From Pseudomonas iridis (lineage in GTDB: Bacteria > Pseudomonadota > Gammaproteobacteria > Pseudomonadales > Pseudomonadaceae): a DNA stretch of 64,000 bases. The stretch covers positions 44,055-108,054 of the forward strand of contig NZ_JACXXO010000019.1 in NCBI RefSeq assembly GCF_017980685.1, read 5' to 3'. A model generated the notes under the pieces. The model worked only from the letters and a program-made list of their open reading frames with translations. It was not told the origin of the DNA and ran no database searches. Within the stretch, counting starts at the first letter, position 1; every line of letters starts with the position of its first letter. The translations under genes were made by a program, and so were the position numbers. Below, piece by piece: positions 34,041-42,153 of the stretch.

Positions 34041-34598
34041 TTACTTTTTGTGTTGTTCGACGAACTGCCCAAAGGCATCAATAAACTTTTGCAAGAACGG
34101 CTTCACCGACTCGCTCAATTTACCCGCCTCATCAAATGCCGAGCCCGCGCCACCCAAATAGGCTTCCGGTTGCTGCATGCAGTGAACATCAAGAAATACA
34201 AACGACTGGCGCAGGTGCTGGTTCGCGCCAAAACCACCGATTGCCCCCGGCGATACACTCATCACCGCGCCCGGCTTGCCGCTCCAGGCGCTCTTGCCGT
34301 AAGGCCGCGAGCCGACATCGATGGCATTCTTCAGCGGTGCCGGCACGGAACGGTTGTACTCTGGCGTCACAAACAACAACGCGTCGGATGAACCCACTTT
34401 TTCACGGAAAGTGCTGTAGGCTGCGGGCGGTGAATCACCGTCGATGTCTTCGTTGTACAGAGGCAGGTCGCCGATCTCGACAATCTCAAGCTTCAGGTTC
34501 GCCGGCGCCAGCTCAGCCAGTGCCAAAGCGACCTTACGATTGATCGAAGCTTTACGCAGGCTACCAACCACTACTGCGACGTTGTAGACATTGCTCAT
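34041..34598 (-). CDS. NADPH-dependent FMN reductase, ChrR/YieF-like
   Basis: 185 residues with flavodoxin-like fold: VVVGSLRKASINRKVALAL (FMN phosphate loop) and FVTPEYNRSVPAPLKNAID (residues about 97-115), both diagnostic of the ChrR/YieF quinone and chromate reductases. Two-electron reduction of quinones limits redox cycling. GGAAACTC... precedes the stop-side of the upstream region; the start ATG at 34598 has GAGAGTTTCC upstream. It is not ArsH, so its position near arsB is not evidence of an ars operon. Confidence 0.9.
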   Translation of the reverse strand: MSNVYNVAVVVGSLRKASINRKVALALAELAPANLKLEIVEIGDLPLYNEDIDGDSPPAAYSTFREKVGSSDALLFVTPEYNRSVPAPLKNAIDVGSRPYGKSAWSGKPGAVMSVSPGAIGGFGANQHLRQSFVFLDVHCMQQPEAYLGGAGSAFDEAGKLSESVKPFLQKFIDAFGQFVEQHKK

Positions 34599-34779
34599 GG
34601 AAACTCTCGACTGTCAGTGGGGGAGCCACTAGTTATAGATGATTCGATGACGATTTCACCAGCAGAGGAGGGAAATTCCCGCCTGCTGATTATTTTTTTC
34701 CTGTAGGAAAACTTACAGCACCTGATGACGGTCTACCAAGCCGCAAATCAAGCGTTTTATCTCCAGAGGTTCTAAGCAG

Positions 34780-35016
34780 ATGGCAGCAGTACTCGTCGGT
34801 CAGTTCCATGCAAGAGATGCGGAAGGCCGCGTTTATTCCGTGCATGAGTTCCAGGAATCCACTCCGTCGGCGGACGGAATCACCGGCAAGGAGCCCGTCA
34901 CCACTTACAAACTGGCGATTGGCGATCGCATCGAGAAACTTGATGACGCTGAATTCAAGCTGGTTCAGTCGGGCATTATCCTGACGCGCGAACCTGAGCC
35001 AATCGTCGCTTCATAA
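34780..35016 (+). CDS. Conserved hypothetical small protein
   Basis: 78 residues: MAAVLVGQFHARDAEGRVYSVHEFQ then a Thr/Ser-rich loop and TYKLAIGDRIEKLDDAEFKLVQSGIILTRE. The N-terminal half looks like a small beta-sheet. AGAGGT precedes the ATG by 9 bases. I recall near-identical short proteins in many pseudomonads, with no function assigned. It stands alone before the LysR gene. Confidence 0.75.
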   Translation: MAAVLVGQFHARDAEGRVYSVHEFQESTPSADGITGKEPVTTYKLAIGDRIEKLDDAEFKLVQSGIILTREPEPIVAS

Positions 35017-35101
35017 GCGTGCGTTATGAGCAGAAGTCATATGCGCAGACTTGGGGTAGGATTCGGCCTCTGACCCCACCTGCTGAACATGGACTTCACG
35101 C

Positions 35102-35995
35102 ATGCGTTTACGCCATATCGAAGTGATTCAGGCGCTCTTGCAGACTGGTCACATGGGCACCGCCGCCGAATGGCTGCAGTTGCCGGTGACCGAAGTCGAA
35201 GAGCGTTTGCGCGAAGCCGAGAGTCAGTTAGGGTTCATGCTGTTCGCCAGCGTTCGCGGGCGCCTGCAATCGACGCCCGAAGCGCGGGCGTTGCAGGTGG
35301 AAATCGCGCACGTTTACGAAGCGCTGGAACCGGTGCAACGCCTGGCCAGTAGCCTCAAGCAATACCTCGCACCGCCGCTGCGCATCATCGGCACCCCGCC
35401 GCTGGCGCAACAATTACTCCCGCACAGCCTGGCCGCCCTGCGTCGACGCCTGCCTGACGCACCGTGCAGCCTGCTCAGCGCGCCGACCCGCGACATCGTC
35501 CGCAGCTTGCTGCTGCGCGAAAGCGATCTCGGCTTGAGCTTGCACGACCCCGAACACCCCGACATTCATTGCCAGCCACTGGCCCAGAGCAAGCTGCAAC
35601 TGCTCGCGCCGCACGGCTGGCTGCAACCCAGACAAAAGTACATTTCCCTACAGGATCTGGCGGGCCAGACGATGGTCGGACTCGAGGGTCAGGACCCGTT
35701 GAGCCCGGCGCTGGATCACAAACTCCAGGCCGTGCGTCCGGCGCCGAGTATCCAGACCCGCGTGCAAACCCACCAGATGATGCGCAGCATGGTCGAGGCT
35801 GGTGAAGGGCTGGCCATCGTCGACCCGTTTACCGCGCTCGGAGCGCGTGCGGCCGGGCTGGATGTCTGTCCGTTGTCGCCTGCCGTGCCGATCAGCCTCT
35901 ACGCCCTGACCTTCAAACACGCCGCACCCTCATCGGCGATTCAGACGTTACTGGCGATCATCACGGAACAAGCCGAGGCGATGTTGTCGAACTGA
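35102..35995 (+). CDS. LysR-family transcriptional regulator
   Basis: 297 residues. The N-terminal winged helix-turn-helix is recognisable though diverged (IEVIQALLQTGHMGTAAEWL, RLREAESQLGFMLFASVRG), followed by a two-lobed ligand domain (LRIIGTPPLAQQLLP, DLGLSLHD, MMRSMVEAGEGLAIVDPFTALG). Its last 35 bases overlap the end of the acetyltransferase gene on the opposite strand. No divergent target gene is close, since the upstream small gene runs in the same direction. Confidence 0.9.
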   Translation: MRLRHIEVIQALLQTGHMGTAAEWLQLPVTEVEERLREAESQLGFMLFASVRGRLQSTPEARALQVEIAHVYEALEPVQRLASSLKQYLAPPLRIIGTPPLAQQLLPHSLAALRRRLPDAPCSLLSAPTRDIVRSLLLRESDLGLSLHDPEHPDIHCQPLAQSKLQLLAPHGWLQPRQKYISLQDLAGQTMVGLEGQDPLSPALDHKLQAVRPAPSIQTRVQTHQMMRSMVEAGEGLAIVDPFTALGARAAGLDVCPLSPAVPISLYALTFKHAAPSSAIQTLLAIITEQAEAMLSN

Positions 35996-36575
35996 GCGGA
36001 TTTTCCAGCGGGTTATCGAACAATCGATACCAGAACAGCGCCTCTTCGGCGGTGTTCGGATCAATACCGCGATAACGCAACTTGTCGACGCCGCCAATCA
36101 CATACCCGCATCGCTCATACAGCCGACAGGCGCCGAGGTTGTTGTTCTGGGTTTCCAGCATGATGCCCGGCAGCTTCTTCTTGCGACTCCAGAACTGCGC
36201 CACATCCAGCAATGCCTTGGCCACGCCATGGCGACGGGCCGGCGCGTGCACCGCCAGTTCATCAATATGGGCAAAGCCGTTCCAGTTGGTGCTGATCACC
36301 AGATGGCCCACCGGCTCATCATCGAGGTAGGCCATGAATATTGCGCTGTCGGCAGCTTTGTGAAAGCTGCTGAATTCCTCGGGATCGATACCATAGCACT
36401 TGCGGTACGGCACGATGGGCGTCACCCGCCACTGGTCGACGGGCTTGCCGATAACAGCGGCACCATACGCCGCGACTTCAAAACTGAAGTCGCTGCCCCA
36501 GATATAAGGCGCAAAACCTTCATCGGCAACCCGCACCGACAGCCCTGGGTGTTTTGGATTCATGACCGGTTGCAT
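35961..36575 (-). CDS. GNAT-family N-acetyltransferase
   Basis: 204 residues from the ATG at 36575 with GAGGAG upstream; earlier ATGs to 36605 lack spacing. The acetyl-CoA site is in ELAVHAPARRHGVAKALLDVA (R-x-x-G-x-A) and the late GNAT motif is NNNLGACRLYERCGYVIGGVD. The pattern resembles streptothricin-type acetyltransferases, but the acceptor is unknown. It starts 14 bases after the lysine decarboxylase gene and is probably co-transcribed, so a polyamine or cadaverine-related amine is an attractive but unproven acceptor. Confidence 0.88.
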   Translation of the reverse strand: MQPVMNPKHPGLSVRVADEGFAPYIWGSDFSFEVAAYGAAVIGKPVDQWRVTPIVPYRKCYGIDPEEFSSFHKAADSAIFMAYLDDEPVGHLVISTNWNGFAHIDELAVHAPARRHGVAKALLDVAQFWSRKKKLPGIMLETQNNNLGACRLYERCGYVIGGVDKLRYRGIDPNTAEEALFWYRLFDNPLENPLSSTTSPRLVP

Positions 36576-36589
36576 GCTCGCAAAGCTCC

Positions 36590-38845
36590 TCATTCCTTGA
36601 CGCAATCGACGGTGTAATGCCGCCCATTGCCTTCGTCTTCATGTTGCAGTCCATGTACATCAGCAACGAAACCCTGGAAGCTGCTATCGAACGTGCGGGC
36701 GAATTTCAGGTAATCGATGATCGAGCGAGTCGACTCGGTAAAGCGCTCACCGGGCATGATCAACGGAATGCCCGGCGGGTACGGCACCAGCATCACGGCG
36801 GCAATCCGCCCTTCCAGCTCGTCGATGGGCACCGCCTCGACTTCACCACGTACCAGATGATCGTAAGCGTGGGCCGGCTTCATGGCGATTTCCGGCAGCA
36901 CCGTGTACATGCGTTTGAGATGCCTGGCAGTGGCATTGCTGCGATAACAGGCGTGCAATTGATCGCACAAATCCCGCAGGCCCATGCCGCGATAGCGTGC
37001 GGTATCTTGCTGGGCAACACACGGCAGACACGTCGCCAGACTTACATTAGCGTCGTAACTGCGCTTGAACTCCAGCAACTCGGTGAGCAACGTACTCCAT
37101 TTGCCTTTGGTGATGCCCATGGAGAACAACACCAGAAACGAATACAGCCCGGTCTTCTCCACCACCAGCCCACGCTCCCAGAGGAACTTGCTGACCACCG
37201 CCGCCGGGATGCCCTTCTCGCTCAACGCGCCACCGGCGTTCAGGCCCGGCATCACCAGCGTGACCTTGATCGGATCGAGCAACACGTAATCGTCGCTGAC
37301 CTCGCCGAAACCATGCCAGTCGGCGTCGGGTTTGAGCAGCCAGTCCTCGGTGTGGACGCGGTCGATGCCTTCGACACCCGGCGGCTGCCAGATCGAAAAC
37401 CACCAGTCATCCGCCGCGATGTGCAGACGCAGATTGGCCAGCGCACGGCGAAAACTCAGGGCTTCGTCGAAGGTTTCCTGCAACAGCGAGCGCCCGGCCG
37501 GGCCTTCCATCATCGCCGAGGCCACGTCCAGCGAGGCGATGATGCTGTACTGCGGCGAGGTCGAGATGTGCATCATGAATGCTTCATTGAAACGATCACG
37601 ATCCAGTTGCCGCGCGCCGCCGTCCTGGACATGAATCATCGAGGCTTGACTGAACGCGGCCAGCATCTTGTGAGTGGAATGGGTGGTAAACACCAGAGGA
37701 CTGTCTTCGCTACGCGAAGTGTCCATGCCATAGCGCCCGGCGAAGAATTCGTGAAACGCCGCATAGGCGTACCAGGCCTCGTCGAAATGCAGCACTTCGA
37801 CGCTATTGCCCAGGCTTTGTTTGATCAGTTCGGCGTTGTAACAGAGCCCGTCGTAGGTCGAGTTGGTGACCACCGCCAGTTTCACTTTCGGCGCGCGCCC
37901 CTTGGTCAGCGGACTGGCGTCGATCTTGGCCTGAATCGATTCGCGGCTGAATTCGCTCAGCGGTATCGGGCCGATAATCCCCAGTTCATTACGCTCCGGG
38001 CACAGGTACAGCGGGATCGCGCCGGTCATGATGATCGCGTGCAGCACCGACTTGTGGCAGTTGCGATCCACCAACACCAGATCATCGCGAGCGACCATCG
38101 AATGCCAGACGATCTTGTTGGCGGTCGAGGTGCCGTTGATCACGAAAAAAGTGTGGTCGGCTCCGAAGTTGCGGGCTGCGCGGGCTTCCGCCTCGGCGAG
38201 CGGGCCGGTGTGATCGAGCAGCGAACCGAGTTCGGGCACCGATACTGACAAGTCGGAACGCAGAGTGTTTTCACCGAAAAACTGATGAAACGCCTGCCCC
38301 ACCGGACTCTTGTGATACGCCACGCCGCCGCCATGGCCGGGGGTGTGCCAGGAATAATTGGAGTCGGCAGTGTGTTGCACCAGCGCTTTGAAAAACGGCG
38401 GCAGCAAACCGTCGAGATACTTGCGCGCCGCCCGCGCCACTTGCCGGGCCAGGAACGGTACGGTGTCTTCGAACAGGTAAAGGATGCCGCGCAGTTGATT
38501 GAGCTCGGCCATGGCGTCGGCAGGGGCATTTTCCAGGGTGACTTGCTCGCCCAGGGCAAAGATCGGCAGATCCGGCGCCCGCACCCGCGCGAGGCTGATC
38601 AGTTCGGCCATGTTCTGCAAAAGATGCGAGTCGGTGCTGGCGTCCTCGGCGGCAATCAACACGCATGCCAGACCATGATGGGTCGAAGCCACCAGACGCC
38701 CTTCCGCGTAGTCGGTGGCCGAAACGATACTGAAACCTTCCTGCTCCAACTCCCGGGCAATGCCGCGGACACGATCGCCGGCGACCGTGTCGGCCCTGAT
38801 ATCACGATGGACAATCAACACCGGAAATTTCAAGTCTTTGTACAT
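36590..38845 (-). CDS. ldcA: Lysine decarboxylase (Orn/Lys/Arg decarboxylase family)
   Basis: 751 residues from MYKDLKFPVLIVHRD, the length I recall for P. aeruginosa LdcA (PA1818). A receiver-like wing domain (about 1-130) precedes the aminotransferase-fold core with the PLP lysine Lys393 in FTTHSTHKMLAAFSQ and STYDGLCYNAELI, VLHFDEAWYAYAAFHEFF earlier. LdcA forms cadaverine from lysine and is used in lysine catabolism. The following dnaQ, rnhA, gloB and mltD genes match the PA1818-PA1812 order, which supports the name over an arginine decarboxylase. Confidence 0.88.
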   Translation of the reverse strand: MYKDLKFPVLIVHRDIRADTVAGDRVRGIARELEQEGFSIVSATDYAEGRLVASTHHGLACVLIAAEDASTDSHLLQNMAELISLARVRAPDLPIFALGEQVTLENAPADAMAELNQLRGILYLFEDTVPFLARQVARAARKYLDGLLPPFFKALVQHTADSNYSWHTPGHGGGVAYHKSPVGQAFHQFFGENTLRSDLSVSVPELGSLLDHTGPLAEAEARAARNFGADHTFFVINGTSTANKIVWHSMVARDDLVLVDRNCHKSVLHAIIMTGAIPLYLCPERNELGIIGPIPLSEFSRESIQAKIDASPLTKGRAPKVKLAVVTNSTYDGLCYNAELIKQSLGNSVEVLHFDEAWYAYAAFHEFFAGRYGMDTSRSEDSPLVFTTHSTHKMLAAFSQASMIHVQDGGARQLDRDRFNEAFMMHISTSPQYSIIASLDVASAMMEGPAGRSLLQETFDEALSFRRALANLRLHIAADDWWFSIWQPPGVEGIDRVHTEDWLLKPDADWHGFGEVSDDYVLLDPIKVTLVMPGLNAGGALSEKGIPAAVVSKFLWERGLVVEKTGLYSFLVLFSMGITKGKWSTLLTELLEFKRSYDANVSLATCLPCVAQQDTARYRGMGLRDLCDQLHACYRSNATARHLKRMYTVLPEIAMKPAHAYDHLVRGEVEAVPIDELEGRIAAVMLVPYPPGIPLIMPGERFTESTRSIIDYLKFARTFDSSFQGFVADVHGLQHEDEGNGRHYTVDCVKE

Positions 38846-38865
38846 GAGGCTCAGTGTCCTGAGGC

Positions 38866-38883
38866 GGCGGATTCGAATCCGCC
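38866..38883. promoter_or_regulatory. Perfect 18-bp palindrome in the ldcA leader
   Basis: GGCGGATTCGAATCCGCC is a perfect palindrome 20 bases before the ldcA ATG. It could be a dimeric regulator site or, as RNA, a GC-rich hairpin near the ribosome binding site. It resembles a tRNA T-arm, but no other tRNA parts surround it. Confidence 0.4.
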
Positions 38884-38957
38884 AATGCATTCAGGGTAGA
38901 GGGTTGCAGCGAAAGTGGCGAGGGTGGCCAGTTGTCAGCAACGCGATCTTTTGATCT

Positions 38958-39716
38958 TCAAGCCTGCGCGTCAGCCTCGGCAATCTGCGTCCACAACGCC
39001 GGGCCACCGGCCGACTTGGCAATGATCTCCAGCCGCACCAGATGCGCAGCCAGTTCATCTTCAGTCGCACGAATGATCCGTGCAGGCTGGCGATCAGCTG
39101 GCAAGCGACGAATCTCGGTAGCGGAGTTGTCCGAACCATCGCCCGTGCCATTGCCGTCGGAGGCGTTGCCGGCCAGCGACAGACTGGTCTGGCCACCGGT
39201 CATGGTCAGGTAGACGTCGGCGAGGATCTCGGAGTCGAGCAAGGCGCCGTGCAGTTCACGGCCGGAGTTGTCGACGCCATAACGTTTGCACAACGCATCG
39301 AGGCTGTTGCGCTGACCCGGGTGACGTTCCCGGGCCATCATCAAGGTGTCGAGGATCGAGCAGTGTTGCGTGATGTCTGCGAGATCCTGGCGCCCCATCA
39401 AGGCGAATTCGTTGTTGATGAAGCCAACGTCGAACGCCGCGTTGTGGATGATCAGCTGCGCGCCTTTGATGAACTCGAAAAATTCATCAGCAACTTCGGC
39501 AAAGCGCGGCTTGCCGACGAGGAATTCGTTAGTGATGCCGTGGACGCCGATGGCGCCTTCGTCACTCTCGCGATCCGGTTGCAGGTAAACGTGGAAATGC
39601 CGGCCCGTGAGGCGCCGACCGATCAGTTCGACACAACCGATTTCGATAATCCGGTGACCATCGGTCACCGGCATGCCGGTGGTTTCGGTATCGAGTACAA
39701 CGGATCTGGTGGCCAT
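38958..39716 (-). CDS. dnaQ: DNA polymerase III epsilon subunit (3'-5' exonuclease)
   Basis: 252 residues. ExoI reads VVLDTETTGM with Asp9 and Glu11; ExoII is LIIHNAAFDVGFIN; ExoIII is HGALLDSEILADVY (HxAxxD). This subunit proofreads within the replicative polymerase core; the C-terminal region after about 180 binds the alpha subunit. It lies directly after rnhA on the same strand, as in P. aeruginosa and E. coli, here with a REP pair in between. Confidence 0.95.
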   Translation of the reverse strand: MATRSVVLDTETTGMPVTDGHRIIEIGCVELIGRRLTGRHFHVYLQPDRESDEGAIGVHGITNEFLVGKPRFAEVADEFFEFIKGAQLIIHNAAFDVGFINNEFALMGRQDLADITQHCSILDTLMMARERHPGQRNSLDALCKRYGVDNSGRELHGALLDSEILADVYLTMTGGQTSLSLAGNASDGNGTGDGSDNSATEIRRLPADRQPARIIRATEDELAAHLVRLEIIAKSAGGPALWTQIAEADAQA

Positions 39717-39803
39717 CAGTGCTCAGCTCTCAACGGGTCAATCGGGCAAAACGCGGATCTTAACACGCTCACGGGGTGTATCTGCCTTGGCGCGTTATAG
39801 TTC

Positions 39804-39880
39804 TTCGCGAGCAGGCTCGCTCCTGGAGGGGGATTTGTGAACTGCACAAATCCCCCTCCAGGCGCGAGCCTGCTCGCGAA
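39804..39880. repeat. BIME: paired inverted REP sequences
   Basis: TTCGCGAGCAGGCTCGC and GCGAGCCTGCTCGCGAA face each other around a long inner inverted repeat (CTGGAGGGGGATTTGTG with CACAAATCCCCCTCCAG). The whole forms one near-perfect 77-base cruciform between rnhA and dnaQ. Confidence 0.88.
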
Positions 39881-39907
39881 TGGGCGCTACGGTGAAATTG
39901 GAAAAAA

Positions 39908-40369
39908 TCAGCTCTGCTTGTAACCGCGCACTTCATCAACGCCACGGTTGGCCAACTGGTCAGCCCGCTCGTTACCGTGATGACCAATGTGCCCGCGCAC
40001 CCACTTCCAGGTGACCTTGTGGCGGTTGACCTGCTCGTCCAGCTCTTTCCACAGATCAGCGTTCTTCACTGGCTCTTTGGCAGCTGTCTTCCAGCCGCGC
40101 TTCTTCCAGTTGACCATCCACTCGTTGATGCCCTTCATCACGTACTGCGAGTCGGTCACCAGCAGCACTTCGCACGGACGCTTCAAGGCTTCGAGGCCGC
40201 GGATCGCGCCGAGCAGTTCCATGCGATTGTTGGTGGTGTTGGCTTCGCCGCCCCACAGTTCCTTTTCGACGCCCTTGCACACCAGCAAGGCGCCCCAGCC
40301 GCCCGGGCCGGGATTGCCCTTGCAGGCGCCATCGGTGAACAGTTCTACGCTTTCAACGGTTTCACTCAT
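39908..40369 (-). CDS. rnhA: Ribonuclease HI
   Basis: 153 residues, E. coli RnhA size. The active-site acidic residues are visible: Asp13 in LFTDGACKGNPGPGGWG, Glu in NNRMELLGAI, Asp in LLVTDSQYVMKGI and the last Asp in NERADQLANRG after the flexible His loop. It cuts RNA in RNA-DNA hybrids. Located between the methyltransferase gene and dnaQ, all on the minus strand. Confidence 0.97.
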   Translation of the reverse strand: MSETVESVELFTDGACKGNPGPGGWGALLVCKGVEKELWGGEANTTNNRMELLGAIRGLEALKRPCEVLLVTDSQYVMKGINEWMVNWKKRGWKTAAKEPVKNADLWKELDEQVNRHKVTWKWVRGHIGHHGNERADQLANRGVDEVRGYKQS

Positions 40370-40461
40370 GCCAATCTATCCAGAAAAAATGCGAGCCTCG
40401 CCAATCGCGGATCGACGATGACTGCGGCCGAAGCAAGTCCGGCCACTATAAAAAGAAGGGT

Positions 40462-41220
40462 TTACGGTTCGATGCGGCGGCGGTTGACCTTGGCCATCGG
40501 CAGCGGAATCAGCTTGCCCATCGGCTCGCGTCGCTCCTGACGCAGTGGGCGTAGCCCGACAACAATCTTGCGCGCCACCAATAAGTAGAAGCCGCCTCCC
40601 GACAGTTGCCAGTCACCGGCCTTGCGTTCCCAGCCGGCCAGGCGGGCCTGCCACTTGGGCGACGCGAGCGGCGGACGATAGCACCCGAAGCGGCGTTTCT
40701 CCAGCGCAAAGCCCAGCAGATTGAGCCAGTCGGCAACCCGCGAAGGCGAGATGCAGCGTGCCTTGCGCAAGGCGTCGTGAGCAAACGCATGGCGCAGGCC
40801 CCAGGTGCTCCAGGGGTTGATGCCGATAATCAGTAAATGCCCGCCAGGGCGCACGCTGCTCGCCGCTTCGCGCAACAGACCGTGAGGTGACAGACAGAAA
40901 TCCAGACCATGCTGCATCACCACCACGTCGGCGGCGTGCTCGCTCAATGGCCAGGCCTGCTCTTCACAGACGATCTCGACACCCGGCAACGGCGCACCGA
41001 GCCGCACGTTGCGCTGTACTTGCGGCGCTGACGGCGGGGTTTCGGCCGAGGGACCGTAGTGCACCAGATAGCCACCGAAGAACCGGGCCAGCTCGTCTTC
41101 GAGCATGCGCCGCTCTTCATCCAGCAGAAATTGCCCGAGCGGGCCCGATAGCCATTCACGGGCGGCACTGATCAACGCCAGCCAGTCGGGATCTGCCTGA
41201 GCGAACGCTTTATCGGTCAT
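40462..41220 (-). CDS. SAM-dependent methyltransferase-like protein
   Basis: 252 residues from the ATG at 41220 (GGAG at 6-base spacing). It has the class I pattern with VVVMQHGLDFCLSPHGLLREA and RPGGHLLIIGINPWSTWGLRH; the glycine-rich SAM motif I is weak. It matches the conserved gene between rnhA and gloB in pseudomonads (PA1814) and E. coli yafS. Substrate unknown. It is divergent from gloB with 66 bases between the two starts. Confidence 0.85.
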   Translation of the reverse strand: MTDKAFAQADPDWLALISAAREWLSGPLGQFLLDEERRMLEDELARFFGGYLVHYGPSAETPPSAPQVQRNVRLGAPLPGVEIVCEEQAWPLSEHAADVVVMQHGLDFCLSPHGLLREAASSVRPGGHLLIIGINPWSTWGLRHAFAHDALRKARCISPSRVADWLNLLGFALEKRRFGCYRPPLASPKWQARLAGWERKAGDWQLSGGGFYLLVARKIVVGLRPLRQERREPMGKLIPLPMAKVNRRRIEP

Positions 41221-41286
41221 GTCATTCTCCAACGCGCCAGGAACTACTAAGATGCGCCAATGTTTTCCGCTTGGCGAATTCCGACG

Positions 41287-42054
41287 ATGATACAGATCAG
41301 TGCCCTGCCCGCGTTCACCGATAACTACATCTGGTTGTTACAGGATCACCGTACCCAGCGCTGCGTGGTGGTCGATCCAGGCGATGCCGCACCCGTGCTG
41401 GCGTGGCTCGACGCCCATCCTGGCTGGGTGCTGAGCGATATCCTGATCACCCACCATCATCACGATCACGTCGGCGGCGTCGAGCGCCTGAAACAGGCCA
41501 GCGGCGCCACCGTTTACGGCCCGGCCAGCGAAAACATTCCGGCACGGGACGTGGCCCTCAAGGACAACGACAGCGTCAGCGTGCTCGGCTGGGACTTCGA
41601 TGTCTACGCGGTGCCCGGTCACACATTGGGACACATTGCCTATTATCACCACGGCTTGCTGTTTTGTGGCGACACGCTGTTTGCCGCCGGTTGTGGCCGC
41701 TTGTTCGAGGGCACGCCTGAGCAGATGCACCACTCGCTCAGCCGGCTCGCCGCGCTGCCTGAAGATACGCTGGTCTATTGCACCCACGAATACACCCTGA
41801 GCAACCTCAAGTTTGCCGCAGCGGTTGAACCGGGCAACGCGGATATTGCCGCCCGTCTGGAAAAAGTCACCCGGCAACGGCAAAACGGTGTCATGACCCT
41901 GCCCTCGACCCTGGCGCTTGAAAAACTTACAAATCCGTTTTTACGGACCACTGAAACATTGGTTACACAAAAAGTGGACGAACGGGACGGCGCTCAAAAC
42001 CGGGCCCCGAGTGAGGTTTTTGCGGCTCTGCGGGCATGGAAAGATACGTTCTAA
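41287..42054 (+). CDS. gloB: Hydroxyacylglutathione hydrolase (glyoxalase II)
   Basis: 255 residues from the ATG at 41287; the frame is open to 41260. The binuclear metal site is LITHHHHDHVGGVERL with further ligands in VPGHTLGHIAYYH, FCGDTLFAAGCGRLFEG and YCTHEYTLSNLKFA. It hydrolyses S-D-lactoylglutathione to lactate and glutathione in methylglyoxal removal. Divergent from the methyltransferase gene and followed by mltD, as in PA1813-PA1812. Confidence 0.95.
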   Translation: MIQISALPAFTDNYIWLLQDHRTQRCVVVDPGDAAPVLAWLDAHPGWVLSDILITHHHHDHVGGVERLKQASGATVYGPASENIPARDVALKDNDSVSVLGWDFDVYAVPGHTLGHIAYYHHGLLFCGDTLFAAGCGRLFEGTPEQMHHSLSRLAALPEDTLVYCTHEYTLSNLKFAAAVEPGNADIAARLEKVTRQRQNGVMTLPSTLALEKLTNPFLRTTETLVTQKVDERDGAQNRAPSEVFAALRAWKDTF

Positions 42055-42153
42055 GAGCCCCATGGCCTGATACAAAAATTCTGAATGGTTGACCGCAAGG
42101 GGTGCACTTTCTAGAATCGCCCGACATTTTTGCCCGGAACTTACTTCCAGCCA

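Noticed and set aside
34041..34598. ArsH as partner of arsB
   Set aside because: The 185-residue flavoprotein has ChrR/YieF motifs (TPEYNRSVPAPLKNAID) and lacks the longer ArsH N-terminus, so an ars operon is not supported.
38860..38890. Possible tRNA T-arm (GATTCGAATC)
   Set aside because: The loop sequence resembles a T-loop, but no acceptor, D-arm or anticodon arm can be found at the right distances on either strand. Treated as a palindrome only.
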